Position numbers and translations under genes: made by a program. The notes beneath the pieces are model-generated. The model saw nothing but the letters and a program-made list of their open reading frames with translations. It searched no databases and had not been told where the DNA came from. This document shows, one piece after another, positions 7,971 to 16,332 of a DNA stretch of 17,766 bases. The first letter of the stretch is position 1; each line of letters opens with the position of its first letter. Origin of the DNA: Flavobacteriales bacterium UBA3442 (GTDB lineage Bacteria; Bacteroidota; Bacteroidia; Flavobacteriales; Schleiferiaceae); contig DFSH01000081.1 of the NCBI GenBank assembly GCA_002378565.1, positions 1 through 17,766 of the forward strand, given 5' to 3'.

Positions 7971-8627
7971 TCAGGGCATGACTATTTCGGGTCTTGCGCT
8001 GTCTTCAGCTTGGTGATGCAAGGTCACAATGCACTTGGTTTCGTAAAATTCCGATCCCTTCATCCATTGCTTCAGTTCTTGGACTTCAGCGTCCAAGCCC
8101 TTGAGCTCTGATTTCAAACGACCACCCTTGAGGGCATAAATCGGTCCACCCTCTACAACTTGACCTCTTGTCCATGTCAAAAGCTGGCTTGCTGGTGCCA
8201 CCGCGCGGGTGACAATGGCATCCCAAGGGCCTTTGAGCTTCTCAATGCGACCGTGGTAAGCACTGATATTTGGTATGGCCATCGCTTCAGAAACTGCTTG
8301 AACCACACGGATCTTTTTCGCCATGGAGTCGTTCAGTGTCCATTGTACGCTGGGAAATGCAATAGCCAGAGGAATGCCCGGGAAACCACCGCCCGTACCC
8401 AAGTCTAGGATATTCATGTCAGGCTGAAAGTCAGCTGCCAGGCCTAAGGTAAGTGAATGGAAGATGTGTCGCTCCCATAACAGTTCCATGTCCTTTCTCG
8501 AAATCACATTGATGCGAGAATTCCATTCCTTGTAAAGGTCAGGTAAGCGTTGAAGTTGCTCAATGGCTTCTTTCGTCAGAAAGGGGAAGCGCTTGAAGTC
8601 TTTTGCAGTGGGAGGCTTGATTGTCAT
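7971..8627 (-). CDS. rsmG: 16S rRNA (guanine527-N7)-methyltransferase RsmG
   Basis: RsmG methylates N7 of G527 in the 530 loop of 16S rRNA using S-adenosylmethionine; in other bacteria its loss gives low-level streptomycin resistance. The 218 residues show NVISRKDMELLWERHIFHSL (40-59), the SAM-binding loop ILDLGTGGGFPGIPLA (73-88), the post-I segment LNDSMAKKIRV (98-108) and VTRAVAP (139-145), all diagnostic. I chose the ATG at 8627, which overlaps the stop of the upstream glycosyltransferase-like gene as ATGA (8627-8624), over an in-frame start 21 codons upstream. Translation is therefore probably coupled to that gene. It converges on pruA with a shared terminator. Confidence 0.95.
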   Translation of the reverse strand: MTIKPPTAKDFKRFPFLTKEAIEQLQRLPDLYKEWNSRINVISRKDMELLWERHIFHSLTLGLAADFQPDMNILDLGTGGGFPGIPLAIAFPSVQWTLNDSMAKKIRVVQAVSEAMAIPNISAYHGRIEKLKGPWDAIVTRAVAPASQLLTWTRGQVVEGGPIYALKGGRLKSELKGLDAEVQELKQWMKGSEFYETKCIVTLHHQAEDSARPEIVMP

Positions 8628-9688
8628 GATCGTCGTATTCGCAACAAGGTTTTGATCCAGTATAAGGGGCTCAATAAGCCCATGGTCCATGAATGATCAC
8701 TTGCACACCAAATCATGCTCAATGTGTAAGCGTTTAACAATGGCAAGATGGTAAGAGATCCGCTAATGAGCAAAAAACGATCAATTGGGCCCTGAAACCC
8801 TACGTCATAAAGAGGTTTCGCAATCAATAGGGTCCATAAAAGCAGGTGAATTGCCTGCAAAATTCCTGCAATTTTAAGGCCATTTCGCTCTTTCCACTTC
8901 CTGTGCTTGTGAACACGCACATCCATAGGCAGTTCAAATCGCGGCAATAAGGCCATATTTTTAGCTAAAACTGGCCTGACTTGGCCCAGTTTCGCTAGAT
9001 CATTCATCAAGAATTCAATGGTTCCTCCATCGAGATGCATGTGGGACAAAAAGCCCTTGACCTGAAAAAAGGATTTGACATCAATAGCAAAGGCACTCGC
9101 CTTAAGTCCGGTTGCACGGCCAGCGTTCACTTGACGTCTGGCTGCATGCAGGTGCTCCATGGCATGCTCAAATTGTAACCAAAGTCCACCCAGTGACTGT
9201 GACCATGTCCAAGAGGCCAATACACGACCACCCAGAGGTTCCATCATCGTTGACAGCCATTGATTCAACTGCTCGGGTGGTTGGAATTGCAGATTCACAC
9301 AGACAGCATAGCGGGTGGTGCAAGCTTTGAACCCAAGGGTGTAGGCTAGCTTACTGCTGTCCTGAAATCGCACCGATGGCGGGACATGAACAGCATGCAT
9401 GTGAGGGTAAGCTTTGATCAACTGATCCAAGGCTTGTCTCGTTTGACCCTGGCTTTGGTCATCAACCACAATCACCGGGGTATTTTGGGTGTGTGGGTGT
9501 GATTGCAATGCCTCAATCCAAGGCTTCACATGATCAGCAGCATCCTTGCCAAGCAATACCAAGGTCATGTCAGAGGTCGGCGTAAGGGTATTCTGTCGCC
9601 ATGATGGCCATAAAGCGATGATAGATTTGAATTGGGCAAGCAAGAGAGCCAATGTTATCACACTGAAAAACAGCCATGTAGCATACAT
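8624..9688 (-). CDS. Membrane-bound GT2-like glycosyltransferase homologue, probably degenerate
   Basis: The 354-residue protein has an N-terminal membrane helix (about 3-20), a GT-A-like core and two or three hydrophobic segments at the C-terminus (about 273-290, 303-327). Evidence for the GT2 fold is the strand and turn VIVVDDQSQGQTRQAL (72-87), the block KLAYTLGFKACTTRYAVCV (113-131) and a downstream region resembling the acceptor-binding part of membrane GT2 enzymes. The metal-binding DxD expected after the second block is replaced by NLQFQP (132-137). The acidic pair expected near GDD reads DGGTIEF (220-226), and the QxxRW motif is only approximate (HKHRKW, 260-265). It overlaps rsmG by ATGA. 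The start is uncertain: 9688 gives a clean N-terminal helix and leaves the -7 element at 9740-9733 upstream, but in-frame ATGs at 9721, 9727 and 9751 exist. No substrate can be assigned. Confidence 0.7.
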   Translation of the reverse strand: MYATWLFFSVITLALLLAQFKSIIALWPSWRQNTLTPTSDMTLVLLGKDAADHVKPWIEALQSHPHTQNTPVIVVDDQSQGQTRQALDQLIKAYPHMHAVHVPPSVRFQDSSKLAYTLGFKACTTRYAVCVNLQFQPPEQLNQWLSTMMEPLGGRVLASWTWSQSLGGLWLQFEHAMEHLHAARRQVNAGRATGLKASAFAIDVKSFFQVKGFLSHMHLDGGTIEFLMNDLAKLGQVRPVLAKNMALLPRFELPMDVRVHKHRKWKERNGLKIAGILQAIHLLLWTLLIAKPLYDVGFQGPIDRFLLISGSLTILPLLNAYTLSMIWCASDHSWTMGLLSPLYWIKTLLRIRRS

Positions 9689-9732
9689 GACATTCAAACC
9701 CTTCAAGCATTCCCAGCACATTTCCATCTGAG

Positions 9733-9740
9733 CAAAAGTA
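9733..9740 (-). promoter_or_regulatory. -7 promoter element for the GT2-like/rsmG operon
   Basis: On the minus strand TACTTTTG (9740 to 9733) is an exact TAnnTTTG match, identical to the one before the DUF62 gene. A TTG 24 bases further upstream is a poor -33. A start near 9729 would leave a leader of about 40 bases before the ATG at 9688. This argues against the longest reading frame of that gene, which would begin upstream of the promoter. Confidence 0.45.
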
Positions 9741-9768
9741 GTCAAGGTCATTCCGCTATTTTTACAAC

Positions 9769-10899
9769 ATGCAATTTGAACTCAAAGGCAAGGATCTCAA
9801 GAGCGCTGCACGTGCCGGCATCCTGCATACTGATCACGGTAAGGTGCCCACACCGATCTTCATGCCCGTAGGCACACAAGGATCAGTTAAAGGGGTGCAT
9901 CCCCATGAGCTCAAGGATGACATCAAGGCACATATCGTTCTTGGCAACACCTACCACCTTTACCTAAGGCCAGGCATGGACATCATGGGACGTGCAGGCG
10001 GTCTGCATGCTTTTAGCACCTGGGATGGACCCTTGCTCACCGACAGCGGGGGCTTTCAAGTGCATTCGCTCAAACACATGCGTAAAATCACAGAGGAAGG
10101 CGTCACCTTCAAGTCACACATCGATGGCAGTAAGCATGTATTCACACCAGAATTTGTGATGGATGTACAACGTCACATTGGTGCTGACATCGCGATGGCA
10201 TTTGATGAGTGCACCGACTACCCTTGTGAAAAAACCTATGCAAGAGAGGCCATGCATCGCACCCATCGGTGGTTGGACCGGAGCATGGCTGCATGGGAAG
10301 CATCTGAGCCGCTCTACGGCCACAATCAAGCCCTCTTTCCCATTGTGCAGGGCAGCACCTTCCCTGACCTTCGCAAGGAGTCCGCAGAAGTGGTTGCCAG
10401 CAAAGGTGCGTGGGGCAATGCCATTGGCGGACTGAGTGTGGGTGAGCCAGCTGAAGAAATGTATGCCATGACCGACTTAGTCTGCAGCATCCTGCCTGAA
10501 GACAAGCCTCGCTATTTGATGGGTGTAGGAACCCCTGCCAACATCCTTGAAAACATTGCCTTAGGCGTGGACATGTTCGATTGTGTCATGCCAACACGGA
10601 ATGCTCGCAATGGACAGATTTTCACCTCAATTGGCATCATCAATCTCCGGAATGCCAAATGGGCAAAGGACTTCAGTCCACTGGACCCGCATGGAGATGC
10701 CAGTGTCGACCAGCGTTACAGCAAGGCCTATGTCAGGCACCTTTTTCATGTGAATGAAGCGCTTGGTCGGCAGATCACCTCCATCCACAATTTGCGTTTT
10801 TACCTCTGGCTTGTAGAGACAGCGAGAAAGCATATTTTGGCAGGGGACTTCAGGCAATGGAAAGACCGCATGGTTCCCCAACTTCAAACCAAGCTGTAG
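9769..10899 (+). CDS. tgt: Queuine tRNA-ribosyltransferase (tRNA-guanine transglycosylase)
   Basis: Tgt exchanges guanine 34 in the anticodon of Asp, Asn, His and Tyr tRNAs for the queuosine precursor preQ1. The 376 residues are full length. Seen are LGNTYHLYLRPG (58-69), TDSGGFQV with the active-site Asp92, FDECTDYP with Asp146, IGGLSVGEP (219-227), YLMGVGTP and the nucleophile Asp271 in MFDCVMPTRNARNG. The C-terminal zinc site is unusual. The CxCxxC motif of proteobacterial enzymes is absent: the region reads SPLDPHGDASVDQRYSKAYVRHLF, with only the later His340 (SIHNLRFYLW) retained. From memory this is a lineage feature of Bacteroidota. It is divergent from the GT2-like gene and 22 bases upstream of the LptF/G permease, so the two are likely an operon. 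A TATTTTTA element (9757-9764) lies just before the start codon. Confidence 0.96.
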   Translation: MQFELKGKDLKSAARAGILHTDHGKVPTPIFMPVGTQGSVKGVHPHELKDDIKAHIVLGNTYHLYLRPGMDIMGRAGGLHAFSTWDGPLLTDSGGFQVHSLKHMRKITEEGVTFKSHIDGSKHVFTPEFVMDVQRHIGADIAMAFDECTDYPCEKTYAREAMHRTHRWLDRSMAAWEASEPLYGHNQALFPIVQGSTFPDLRKESAEVVASKGAWGNAIGGLSVGEPAEEMYAMTDLVCSILPEDKPRYLMGVGTPANILENIALGVDMFDCVMPTRNARNGQIFTSIGIINLRNAKWAKDFSPLDPHGDASVDQRYSKAYVRHLFHVNEALGRQITSIHNLRFYLWLVETARKHILAGDFRQWKDRMVPQLQTKL

Positions 10900-10921
10900 G
10901 CCACCCGACGGCAGATCACCC

Positions 10922-12001
10922 ATGAATCGCATAGACCGGTACATTCTCAGTAAATTTTTAGGCAACTTTGCCTTGTTCATGGGCTTGATCATGCTCATAG
11001 CGATGGTCTTTGATGTGTCCCAGAAACTGGATGATTTCATGGACAATGACCTGAGCCTTGCAACCATCTTGCTGGACTATTACTTGAACTTCATTGCCTT
11101 TTACGGCAACACCTTTTCTGCCCTTATCCTCTTTCTTTCTACTGTGTTTTTCACGGCTCGCATGGCCAATCAAGGTGAGATTTCTGCCATGTTAACCGGG
11201 GGGCTTTCCTTTGGTCGACTGATGCGACCTTACCTGATTGGTGCAGCTGTTATTTGTTTGGCTTCTGCCAGCCTGAGCCACTTCATCATCCCTGGAACCA
11301 ATAGCTCCCGTATCGCCTTTGAGGAGGCTTACATTCAGCACCGGGTCACTTCACGCCCCATTCATTTGCATCGCCAAGTCCTCCCGGGCCATTTCATTTA
11401 TGTGGAGACCTGGAGTCCCGATCGCATGGGTGGCTACAACTTCACCTACGAACATTTTGAACAGGGCCGCATGGTGGACCGATTGAAAGCTTCTTTCATC
11501 AAATATGACAGCGTGAAAACTTCATGGCACATGGACAATTGGACATTGAGGCAGTGGCAGTCCAATGGGCACATGAGCCTGACATCAGGGGTGAGGCTGG
11601 ACAGCAGTTTTGCATTTTTACCTCAGCAATTCAGCAGCAACAATCGGGGCATTGAAACCATGACCAGCCCTGAACTCTACAAAGCACTGAAACAGGTTAG
11701 GTTGAGCGGGTCTGAAGCCGTCCTTTTCTATGAAATGGAATGGTACCGTCGCAGCGCCTACCCCCTCTCTGCTTTCATCTTGGTTTTGATTGCAGCTGCC
11801 ATGGCTAGCCGCAGCCAACGCGGTGGTATTGGGGCGCAAATTGCCCTGGGTTTGCTTGTGGCTGTCCTGTATATTTTCTTGATGCAACTGAGTAGCACCC
11901 TCGCCAGCACCCACATGACCAGTCCATTGGTTGCGGTATGGGTGCCAAACATCCTCTTCCTAGGGGTGGCGATGCTTGCCTACCGGCGCGCCTCTAGCTG
12001 A
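10922..12001 (+). CDS. LptF/LptG family (YjgP/YjgQ) permease
   Basis: Members are inner-membrane subunits of the lipopolysaccharide exporter LptB2FG, which extracts LPS and passes it to LptC and LptA. The 359-residue layout is typical: an N-terminal block of three helices (about 13-32, 62-80, 101-120), a periplasmic jellyroll domain (about 125-265) and a C-terminal block of helices (about 278-295, 303-323, 333-352). The opening [16 protein letters not shown], the loop [26 protein letters not shown] (78-103) and SRSQRGGIG (about 296-304) are characteristic. Bacteroidota often carry two such genes in separate places; I cannot tell whether this is LptF or LptG. It follows tgt by 22 bases with no promoter in between, so it is probably co-transcribed. 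Confidence 0.88.
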   Translation: MNRIDRYILSKFLGNFALFMGLIMLIAMVFDVSQKLDDFMDNDLSLATILLDYYLNFIAFYGNTFSALILFLSTVFFTARMANQGEISAMLTGGLSFGRLMRPYLIGAAVICLASASLSHFIIPGTNSSRIAFEEAYIQHRVTSRPIHLHRQVLPGHFIYVETWSPDRMGGYNFTYEHFEQGRMVDRLKASFIKYDSVKTSWHMDNWTLRQWQSNGHMSLTSGVRLDSSFAFLPQQFSSNNRGIETMTSPELYKALKQVRLSGSEAVLFYEMEWYRRSAYPLSAFILVLIAAAMASRSQRGGIGAQIALGLLVAVLYIFLMQLSSTLASTHMTSPLVAVWVPNILFLGVAMLAYRRASS

Positions 12002-12023
12002 AAGGTTTTTGCGCCTTTCTTAT
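12000..12023 (+). terminator. Possible weak terminator after the LptF/G gene
   Basis: GAAAGG (12000-12005) can pair with CCTTTC (12014-12019) across an eight-base loop, followed by the T-rich TTATT. The stem is short and AT-rich and starts in the stop codon, so termination would be partial at best. It would separate the tgt-lpt run from accA, which has its own promoter element. Confidence 0.3.
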
Positions 12024-12055
12024 TCACATGTTACTATTTACCCTCACAAATCTTG

Positions 12056-12063
12056 TAAGTTTG
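12056..12063 (+). promoter_or_regulatory. -7 promoter element for accA-dnaB
   Basis: TAAGTTTG (12056-12063) is an exact TAnnTTTG match placed 17 bases before the accA ATG, giving a short leader of about 14 bases. No TTG lies at the ideal distance; TTA at 12031-12033 is the nearest -33 candidate, 22 bases upstream. It probably drives accA and dnaB together. Confidence 0.5.
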
Positions 12064-12080
12064 AGCCCTATCACATAGCT

Positions 12081-13037
12081 ATGGAATACTTGGATTTTGA
12101 AAGCCCCATCAAGGCACTGGAAGATCAAATCACACAGGCTGAAACCTTATCAAAGGACAGCGGTGTTGACATGAAACAAAGTGTCAAAGATCTGAAGGTG
12201 AAACTAAAGAAAGCCCATGCTGAGGTTGCAAAGAACATGACAGCGTGGCAAAAGGTTCAAATGAGCCGTCACCCAGATCGTCCGCACACCTTGGCATACA
12301 TTAATGCCTTGACCGATGGAAGCTTCATCGAACTGCATGGCGACCGACGCGTGAAGGACGACAAGGCCATGATTGGTGGTTGGGGAAGCATTGACGGAGA
12401 AAGTTTCCTCTTTGTTGGTCAACAAAAGGGCAGCAATACTAAAATGCGCCAGATGCGCAATTTCGGAATGGCTAACCCTGACGGTTACCGCAAGGCCCTT
12501 CGCTTGTTCAAGCAAGCTGAGAAATTTGGCCGCCCCATTGTTACATTGATTGACACCCCTGGAGCCTTCCCCGGACTTGTCGCAGAAGAACGCGGTCAAG
12601 GAGAAGCCATTGCCCGAAACATCCTTGAGATGACTCGCCTTCGTGTGCCCGTGATTTGTATCATCATTGGCGAAGGCGCTTCCGGTGGTGCTTTAGGCAT
12701 TGGTGTTGGTGACCGTGTGCTCATGCTTGAAAACACCTGGTATTCCGTAATCAGTCCTGAAAGCTGTTCCTCCATTCTATGGCGCAGCTGGGATCACAAG
12801 GAAACTGCAGCATCTGCATTGAAACTGACGGCGAATGACATGAAAGGCAATGGCCTGGTTGATGGCATCATCAAAGAACCCTTAGGTGGTGCACACCGTG
12901 ACCGAGAGGGCATGTTCAAAATTCTTCGAAAGGTTATTCTTGATTGCTACCAAGAACTCAAGGACATTCCAGCTGATGAATTGGTTGACACACGCATAGA
13001 GAAATTCGGTAACATGGGAGTCTTTCAGGAAGCCTAA
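12081..13037 (+). CDS. accA: Acetyl-CoA carboxylase carboxyltransferase subunit alpha
   Basis: AccA with AccD transfers the carboxyl group from carboxybiotin to acetyl-CoA, making malonyl-CoA for fatty-acid synthesis. The 318 residues match the family. Seen are the N-terminal helical region [29 protein letters not shown] (63-74), [16 protein letters not shown] (85-100), [27 protein letters not shown] (157-178) and the oxyanion-hole segment [20 protein letters not shown] (196-215), then [14 protein letters not shown] (221-234). I chose the ATG at 12081 because the protein starts there in homologues; the frame extends back to 11976 only by overlapping the previous gene. It is followed after five bases by dnaB, a neighbour pair I recall as common in this phylum. 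Confidence 0.97.
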   Translation: MEYLDFESPIKALEDQITQAETLSKDSGVDMKQSVKDLKVKLKKAHAEVAKNMTAWQKVQMSRHPDRPHTLAYINALTDGSFIELHGDRRVKDDKAMIGGWGSIDGESFLFVGQQKGSNTKMRQMRNFGMANPDGYRKALRLFKQAEKFGRPIVTLIDTPGAFPGLVAEERGQGEAIARNILEMTRLRVPVICIIIGEGASGGALGIGVGDRVLMLENTWYSVISPESCSSILWRSWDHKETAASALKLTANDMKGNGLVDGIIKEPLGGAHRDREGMFKILRKVILDCYQELKDIPADELVDTRIEKFGNMGVFQEA

Positions 13038-13042
13038 TTCAC

Positions 13043-14569
13043 ATGGAAGCATTCAAAAAAAATCCAGCTCAATCAGCAGCCTATAACCCAGGGGTCATTG
13101 ACTTGCCAATGGGTGGGCGCATCCCCCCTCAAGCCATCGATCTTGAGGAGGCCGTGCTTGGCGCCTTGCTGATCGATCGTGATGCCTTGAGCAAGGTCAT
13201 TGACATCTTAGCTGCAGAGAGCTTTTATGTTCAGTCCCATCAATTGATCTTCACTGCCATCCACCTACTCTTTGGTGAGTCCAAACCCGTTGACCTATTA
13301 ACGGTTGCTCAGCAATTGAAGCAGGATGGGGTTTTGAAGCAAATTGGCGCTGAAGCCAAATTGGTGGATCTATCTACAAGGGTCTCTTCTGCCGCACACA
13401 TTGAATACCACGCTCGCATTGTTGTGCAAAAGCACATTCAGCGAGAACTGATTCGCATCTCCAATAACATGATTGAAGAAGCTTATGAGGACAGCACAGA
13501 TGTGCTTGATTTGTTGGACAAGGCTGAACAAAGCTTGTTTGAGGTATCTCAGGGCAACCTGAAGAAAAACTACGAGGGATCCAATGAGTTGGTGAAAGCC
13601 GCACTCAAACGCATTGAAGAAATATACAACAGTGATGGATTCTCCGGTATCCCTTCAGGTTTTGCTGGCATTGACCAAGTGACAGCCGGCTGGCAAGATT
13701 CCGACCTCATCATTATAGCTGCCCGACCAGGCATGGGAAAAACAGCCATGGTATTAAGCATGGCTCGTAACATTGCTGTGGATCACAACAAAGCAGTTGG
13801 GCTTTTCTCTTTGGAGATGTCTTCTGTGCAGCTCATCACCCGATTGATATCCTCAGAAACGGGCATCGATTCAGAGAAGCTGCGCAAAGGAAGCCTCAAT
13901 GCCGTTGAGTGGGACCAGCTAACCAGCAAGGTTAAAACCCTGGAAGACGCGCCACTGTTCATTGACGACACCCCAGGCATTTCCATTTTTGACCTTCGGG
14001 CAAAATGCCGTCGCCTGAAGTCTCAACACGATGTAAGTATCATCATCGTTGATTACTTGCAGCTGATGACTGCTGGAGCTAGCAAGAACTCTGGCAACAG
14101 AGAGCAAGAGATTTCAAGCATCTCTCGATCATTGAAAAGCATCGCAAAAGAATTGGCAATACCTGTGATCGCTATATCGCAGCTGAGTCGTGCAGTTGAA
14201 ACACGTGGCGGTTCAAAACGGCCTTTGCTTTCTGACTTGCGTGAATCTGGAGCCATTGAGCAGGATGCAGATATTGTCTCCTTCATTTACCGACCAGAAT
14301 ACTACCAAATGAGCGAGTGGGATGATGACGGAAGCCCGACGGATGGTCAGGCTGAATTCATCATTGCCAAGCACAGGAATGGTTCATTAAGCAACGTCCG
14401 GTTGCGCTTTGAGGGCAAGTTGGCAAAATTCTCTGACATGAATAGTGATTATGATTCGCTCAGAAAATCATCCAATCCGTCAACAGATGCCATCATTGAA
14501 TCCAAGATGAACGAGAAAGGGCAATTTGGTTCAGTTACACCTGACAACAGTGACCATTCGCCGTTTTAA
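13043..14569 (+). CDS. dnaB: Replicative DNA helicase DnaB
   Basis: DnaB is the hexameric 5'-3' helicase that opens the replication fork and binds primase. The 508 residues have an N-terminal domain (about 24-175, from PPQAIDLEEAVLGALL) and a RecA-like C-terminal domain. The latter shows Walker A ARPGMGKT (227-234), LFSLEMSSVQLITRLI (253-268), Walker B IIIVDYLQLM with Asp337, ISQLSRAVETR (about 377-387), LSDLRESGAIEQDAD (394-408) and AKHRNGS with the basic finger. There is no intein insertion. The last 60 residues or so are a low-complexity tail rich in Ser, Asp and Asn, which varies between species. It is five bases downstream of accA and ends 15 bases from the convergent porin-like gene with no hairpin between. 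Confidence 0.97.
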   Translation: MEAFKKNPAQSAAYNPGVIDLPMGGRIPPQAIDLEEAVLGALLIDRDALSKVIDILAAESFYVQSHQLIFTAIHLLFGESKPVDLLTVAQQLKQDGVLKQIGAEAKLVDLSTRVSSAAHIEYHARIVVQKHIQRELIRISNNMIEEAYEDSTDVLDLLDKAEQSLFEVSQGNLKKNYEGSNELVKAALKRIEEIYNSDGFSGIPSGFAGIDQVTAGWQDSDLIIIAARPGMGKTAMVLSMARNIAVDHNKAVGLFSLEMSSVQLITRLISSETGIDSEKLRKGSLNAVEWDQLTSKVKTLEDAPLFIDDTPGISIFDLRAKCRRLKSQHDVSIIIVDYLQLMTAGASKNSGNREQEISSISRSLKSIAKELAIPVIAISQLSRAVETRGGSKRPLLSDLRESGAIEQDADIVSFIYRPEYYQMSEWDDDGSPTDGQAEFIIAKHRNGSLSNVRLRFEGKLAKFSDMNSDYDSLRKSSNPSTDAIIESKMNEKGQFGSVTPDNSDHSPF

Positions 14570-14584
14570 GGTGTAGCTCAGTCC

Positions 14585-16303
14585 TCAATTGAACATGCGC
14601 CAGCGAGCTGTCACCCGAACTGTGGCAGGCGGCAAAGGGTAATGCTCTGCCATGAATATGCCGTTGGGTAGCCAACCTTGATTGGCATTTTGTACATGAA
14701 GCTTCAATGACAGCTGGGGAAGCTCAAGACCAATCATGCCATGAATCACACCAGAAGCAGGCATCGAGTTCGCTTGCCTTAAGATGGCAAACTGGCCCCT
14801 TTCAGGAATGTAGACAGGTCGCTGCCAGCCACCAGACCAAGCACGTCCACTGACACCTACAAAGGCCTTCAGCCCCGGAGTCAAGCCCTTGACATCCCAT
14901 TGACGGACCATCTCAGCCTCACCTGACCATGTTGGAAGGCAAAGCTCCGCAGTGCTTCCATATTGGTATCGAGCACGGTAATCGCTTTGCCAGGCATCAT
15001 TCACCTTGCTGCTGCCATGATGCCATTCAATGGCAAAGCTTGACCATGCATCACGGGTTTCCCATTGGCCCATGCCCTGCCAATCATCCACGCGCAAAAT
15101 GGGTTCCTCACTGCTGCCCTGGTAGCTCATGGTGATCCGATCATCCCACAGTGGAACCATCAGATGCTGTGAATTAATGGCATTCACCTGCATCCCTTCC
15201 CAGGCAAAAGGTTCTCGCTGGCGAATGGCCATTTCAAAAGGGAAAGCCTTGTTATCTCGAGTCAGCTTCAACTGATAGGCGCCTGACACCAGGTTAAGAT
15301 GGGCAGTTACATCCGCAATTTTACTTGAACTATTCAAGTGAATAAAGGGATCCCACGCTGGGCCATGCAAGGAATCCTCACCTTGGTAGGCTTGGGTCTT
15401 GTAATCCATGCCAAAACCTATCTGCCATGACTTTTTCAAGCGCATGCCAACTTCCCATTGCCAATTTAAACTGACCAATGAGTCTGTCCACAGATCCACA
15501 GGTCGTGAAAATTGTCGCTGACCAACAAAGCCATTGGTCCGAACGAAGAAGTGATCATGTGCCAATCGCATATCCCAACGACTAAGCTTGTGCTCGCTAC
15601 TCGCATTGGTCCACCGAGTAGTTACCAGCGATCGATTGCTCTGCAGCAAACTGTCCACCGTTAAAACATCGGTTTCCAAAATACCACCTGTCTCATTCAC
15701 CCGGCCATGACTGGACTGGTAATCCACATTCCATGCCCATTGTTCATCCTTGGTCCAACCGTGCTGTTTGATGGTCAAGTTATCCATGAAATAGCTCTCT
15801 GTCAGCAAACTCCCATCTGCTTGGGTTCGTTTGTAGTGAACCAACCAATGGTTCCGGGGGTTCGCGCTGGCAGAAACCATCACCCCAAATACTTGACCAT
15901 TTTGATGTGCAGATGCCCCATACCATTCCGTCACTGGCAGCGGCCCATAACGCATGGGCTCATGCAAGTCTGTCAATATTCCGACGTGACGCAACGTCGC
16001 ATCCTCCACGGGCACGCCATGCACAGAAGGCCGCATGACATCCCAGGCATTGATGGACCCAAATGAGCTCAAGCGAAGTCCCTGAATGGGATCTTGCGCC
16101 ACATGACCCCAGAGAGACGGCGCCTGGTGGTCTTTGAAATAATGGAGCGGTGGCAGCGCAGCCTGAGGGACATCCATCACCCAATCTGTATGCTTATCGA
16201 TGAAGCCAAGCTGAGCTTTCTCAGGCAATGCCAGGCTGTCAACGTCCTGTGAAAACAGATTCACTGACAGGCAGAGCATGAAGACAAATAGTTTGAGTGG
16301 CAT
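14585..16303 (-). CDS. Putative outer-membrane porin-like beta-barrel (Porin_10-like)
   Basis: The 572-residue protein begins with a signal peptide (MPLKLFVFMLCLSVNLFS, cleavage probably near 18-19). The mature part is rich in alternating hydrophobic and polar strands with many Trp, Tyr and His, ending in YPLPPATVRVTARWRMFN, the kind of final aromatic strand seen in Bacteroidota barrels. The stretch from YGPLPVTEWYGASAHQ, through WLVHYKRTQADGSLL, to RVNETGGILETDVL follows the spacing I recall for the putative-porin family (Pfam Porin_10). No TonB box or plug domain is seen, so it is not a classical TonB-dependent receptor. I prefer the ATG at 16303 to a TTG at 16321 because the signal peptide starts cleanly there. 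It is 29 bases after the DMT transporter stop and probably co-transcribed with it. Substrate is unknown. Confidence 0.68.
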   Translation of the reverse strand: MPLKLFVFMLCLSVNLFSQDVDSLALPEKAQLGFIDKHTDWVMDVPQAALPPLHYFKDHQAPSLWGHVAQDPIQGLRLSSFGSINAWDVMRPSVHGVPVEDATLRHVGILTDLHEPMRYGPLPVTEWYGASAHQNGQVFGVMVSASANPRNHWLVHYKRTQADGSLLTESYFMDNLTIKQHGWTKDEQWAWNVDYQSSHGRVNETGGILETDVLTVDSLLQSNRSLVTTRWTNASSEHKLSRWDMRLAHDHFFVRTNGFVGQRQFSRPVDLWTDSLVSLNWQWEVGMRLKKSWQIGFGMDYKTQAYQGEDSLHGPAWDPFIHLNSSSKIADVTAHLNLVSGAYQLKLTRDNKAFPFEMAIRQREPFAWEGMQVNAINSQHLMVPLWDDRITMSYQGSSEEPILRVDDWQGMGQWETRDAWSSFAIEWHHGSSKVNDAWQSDYRARYQYGSTAELCLPTWSGEAEMVRQWDVKGLTPGLKAFVGVSGRAWSGGWQRPVYIPERGQFAILRQANSMPASGVIHGMIGLELPQLSLKLHVQNANQGWLPNGIFMAEHYPLPPATVRVTARWRMFN

Positions 16304-16332
16304 CAGGATAAAATTAGACAATCAATCGTTGT

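Noticed and set aside
9689..9751. Longest reading of the GT2-like gene starting at 9751.
   Set aside because: It would place the exact -7 element inside the coding region and leave 17 bases to the divergent tgt. The start at 9688 gives a normal membrane-helix N-terminus, though this remains uncertain.
10627..11067. Minus-strand open frame of 146 codons across the tgt-lpt junction.
   Set aside because: Antisense to two well-supported genes, with no recognisable domain or promoter; a shadow.
14570..14640. GGTGTAGCTCAGT just after the dnaB stop looks like the 5' acceptor and D-stem start of a tRNA.
   Set aside because: No anticodon arm, T-loop (GTTCGAATC-like) or matching 3' acceptor follows at the right distance, and the region is covered by the convergent barrel gene. 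Treated as chance.
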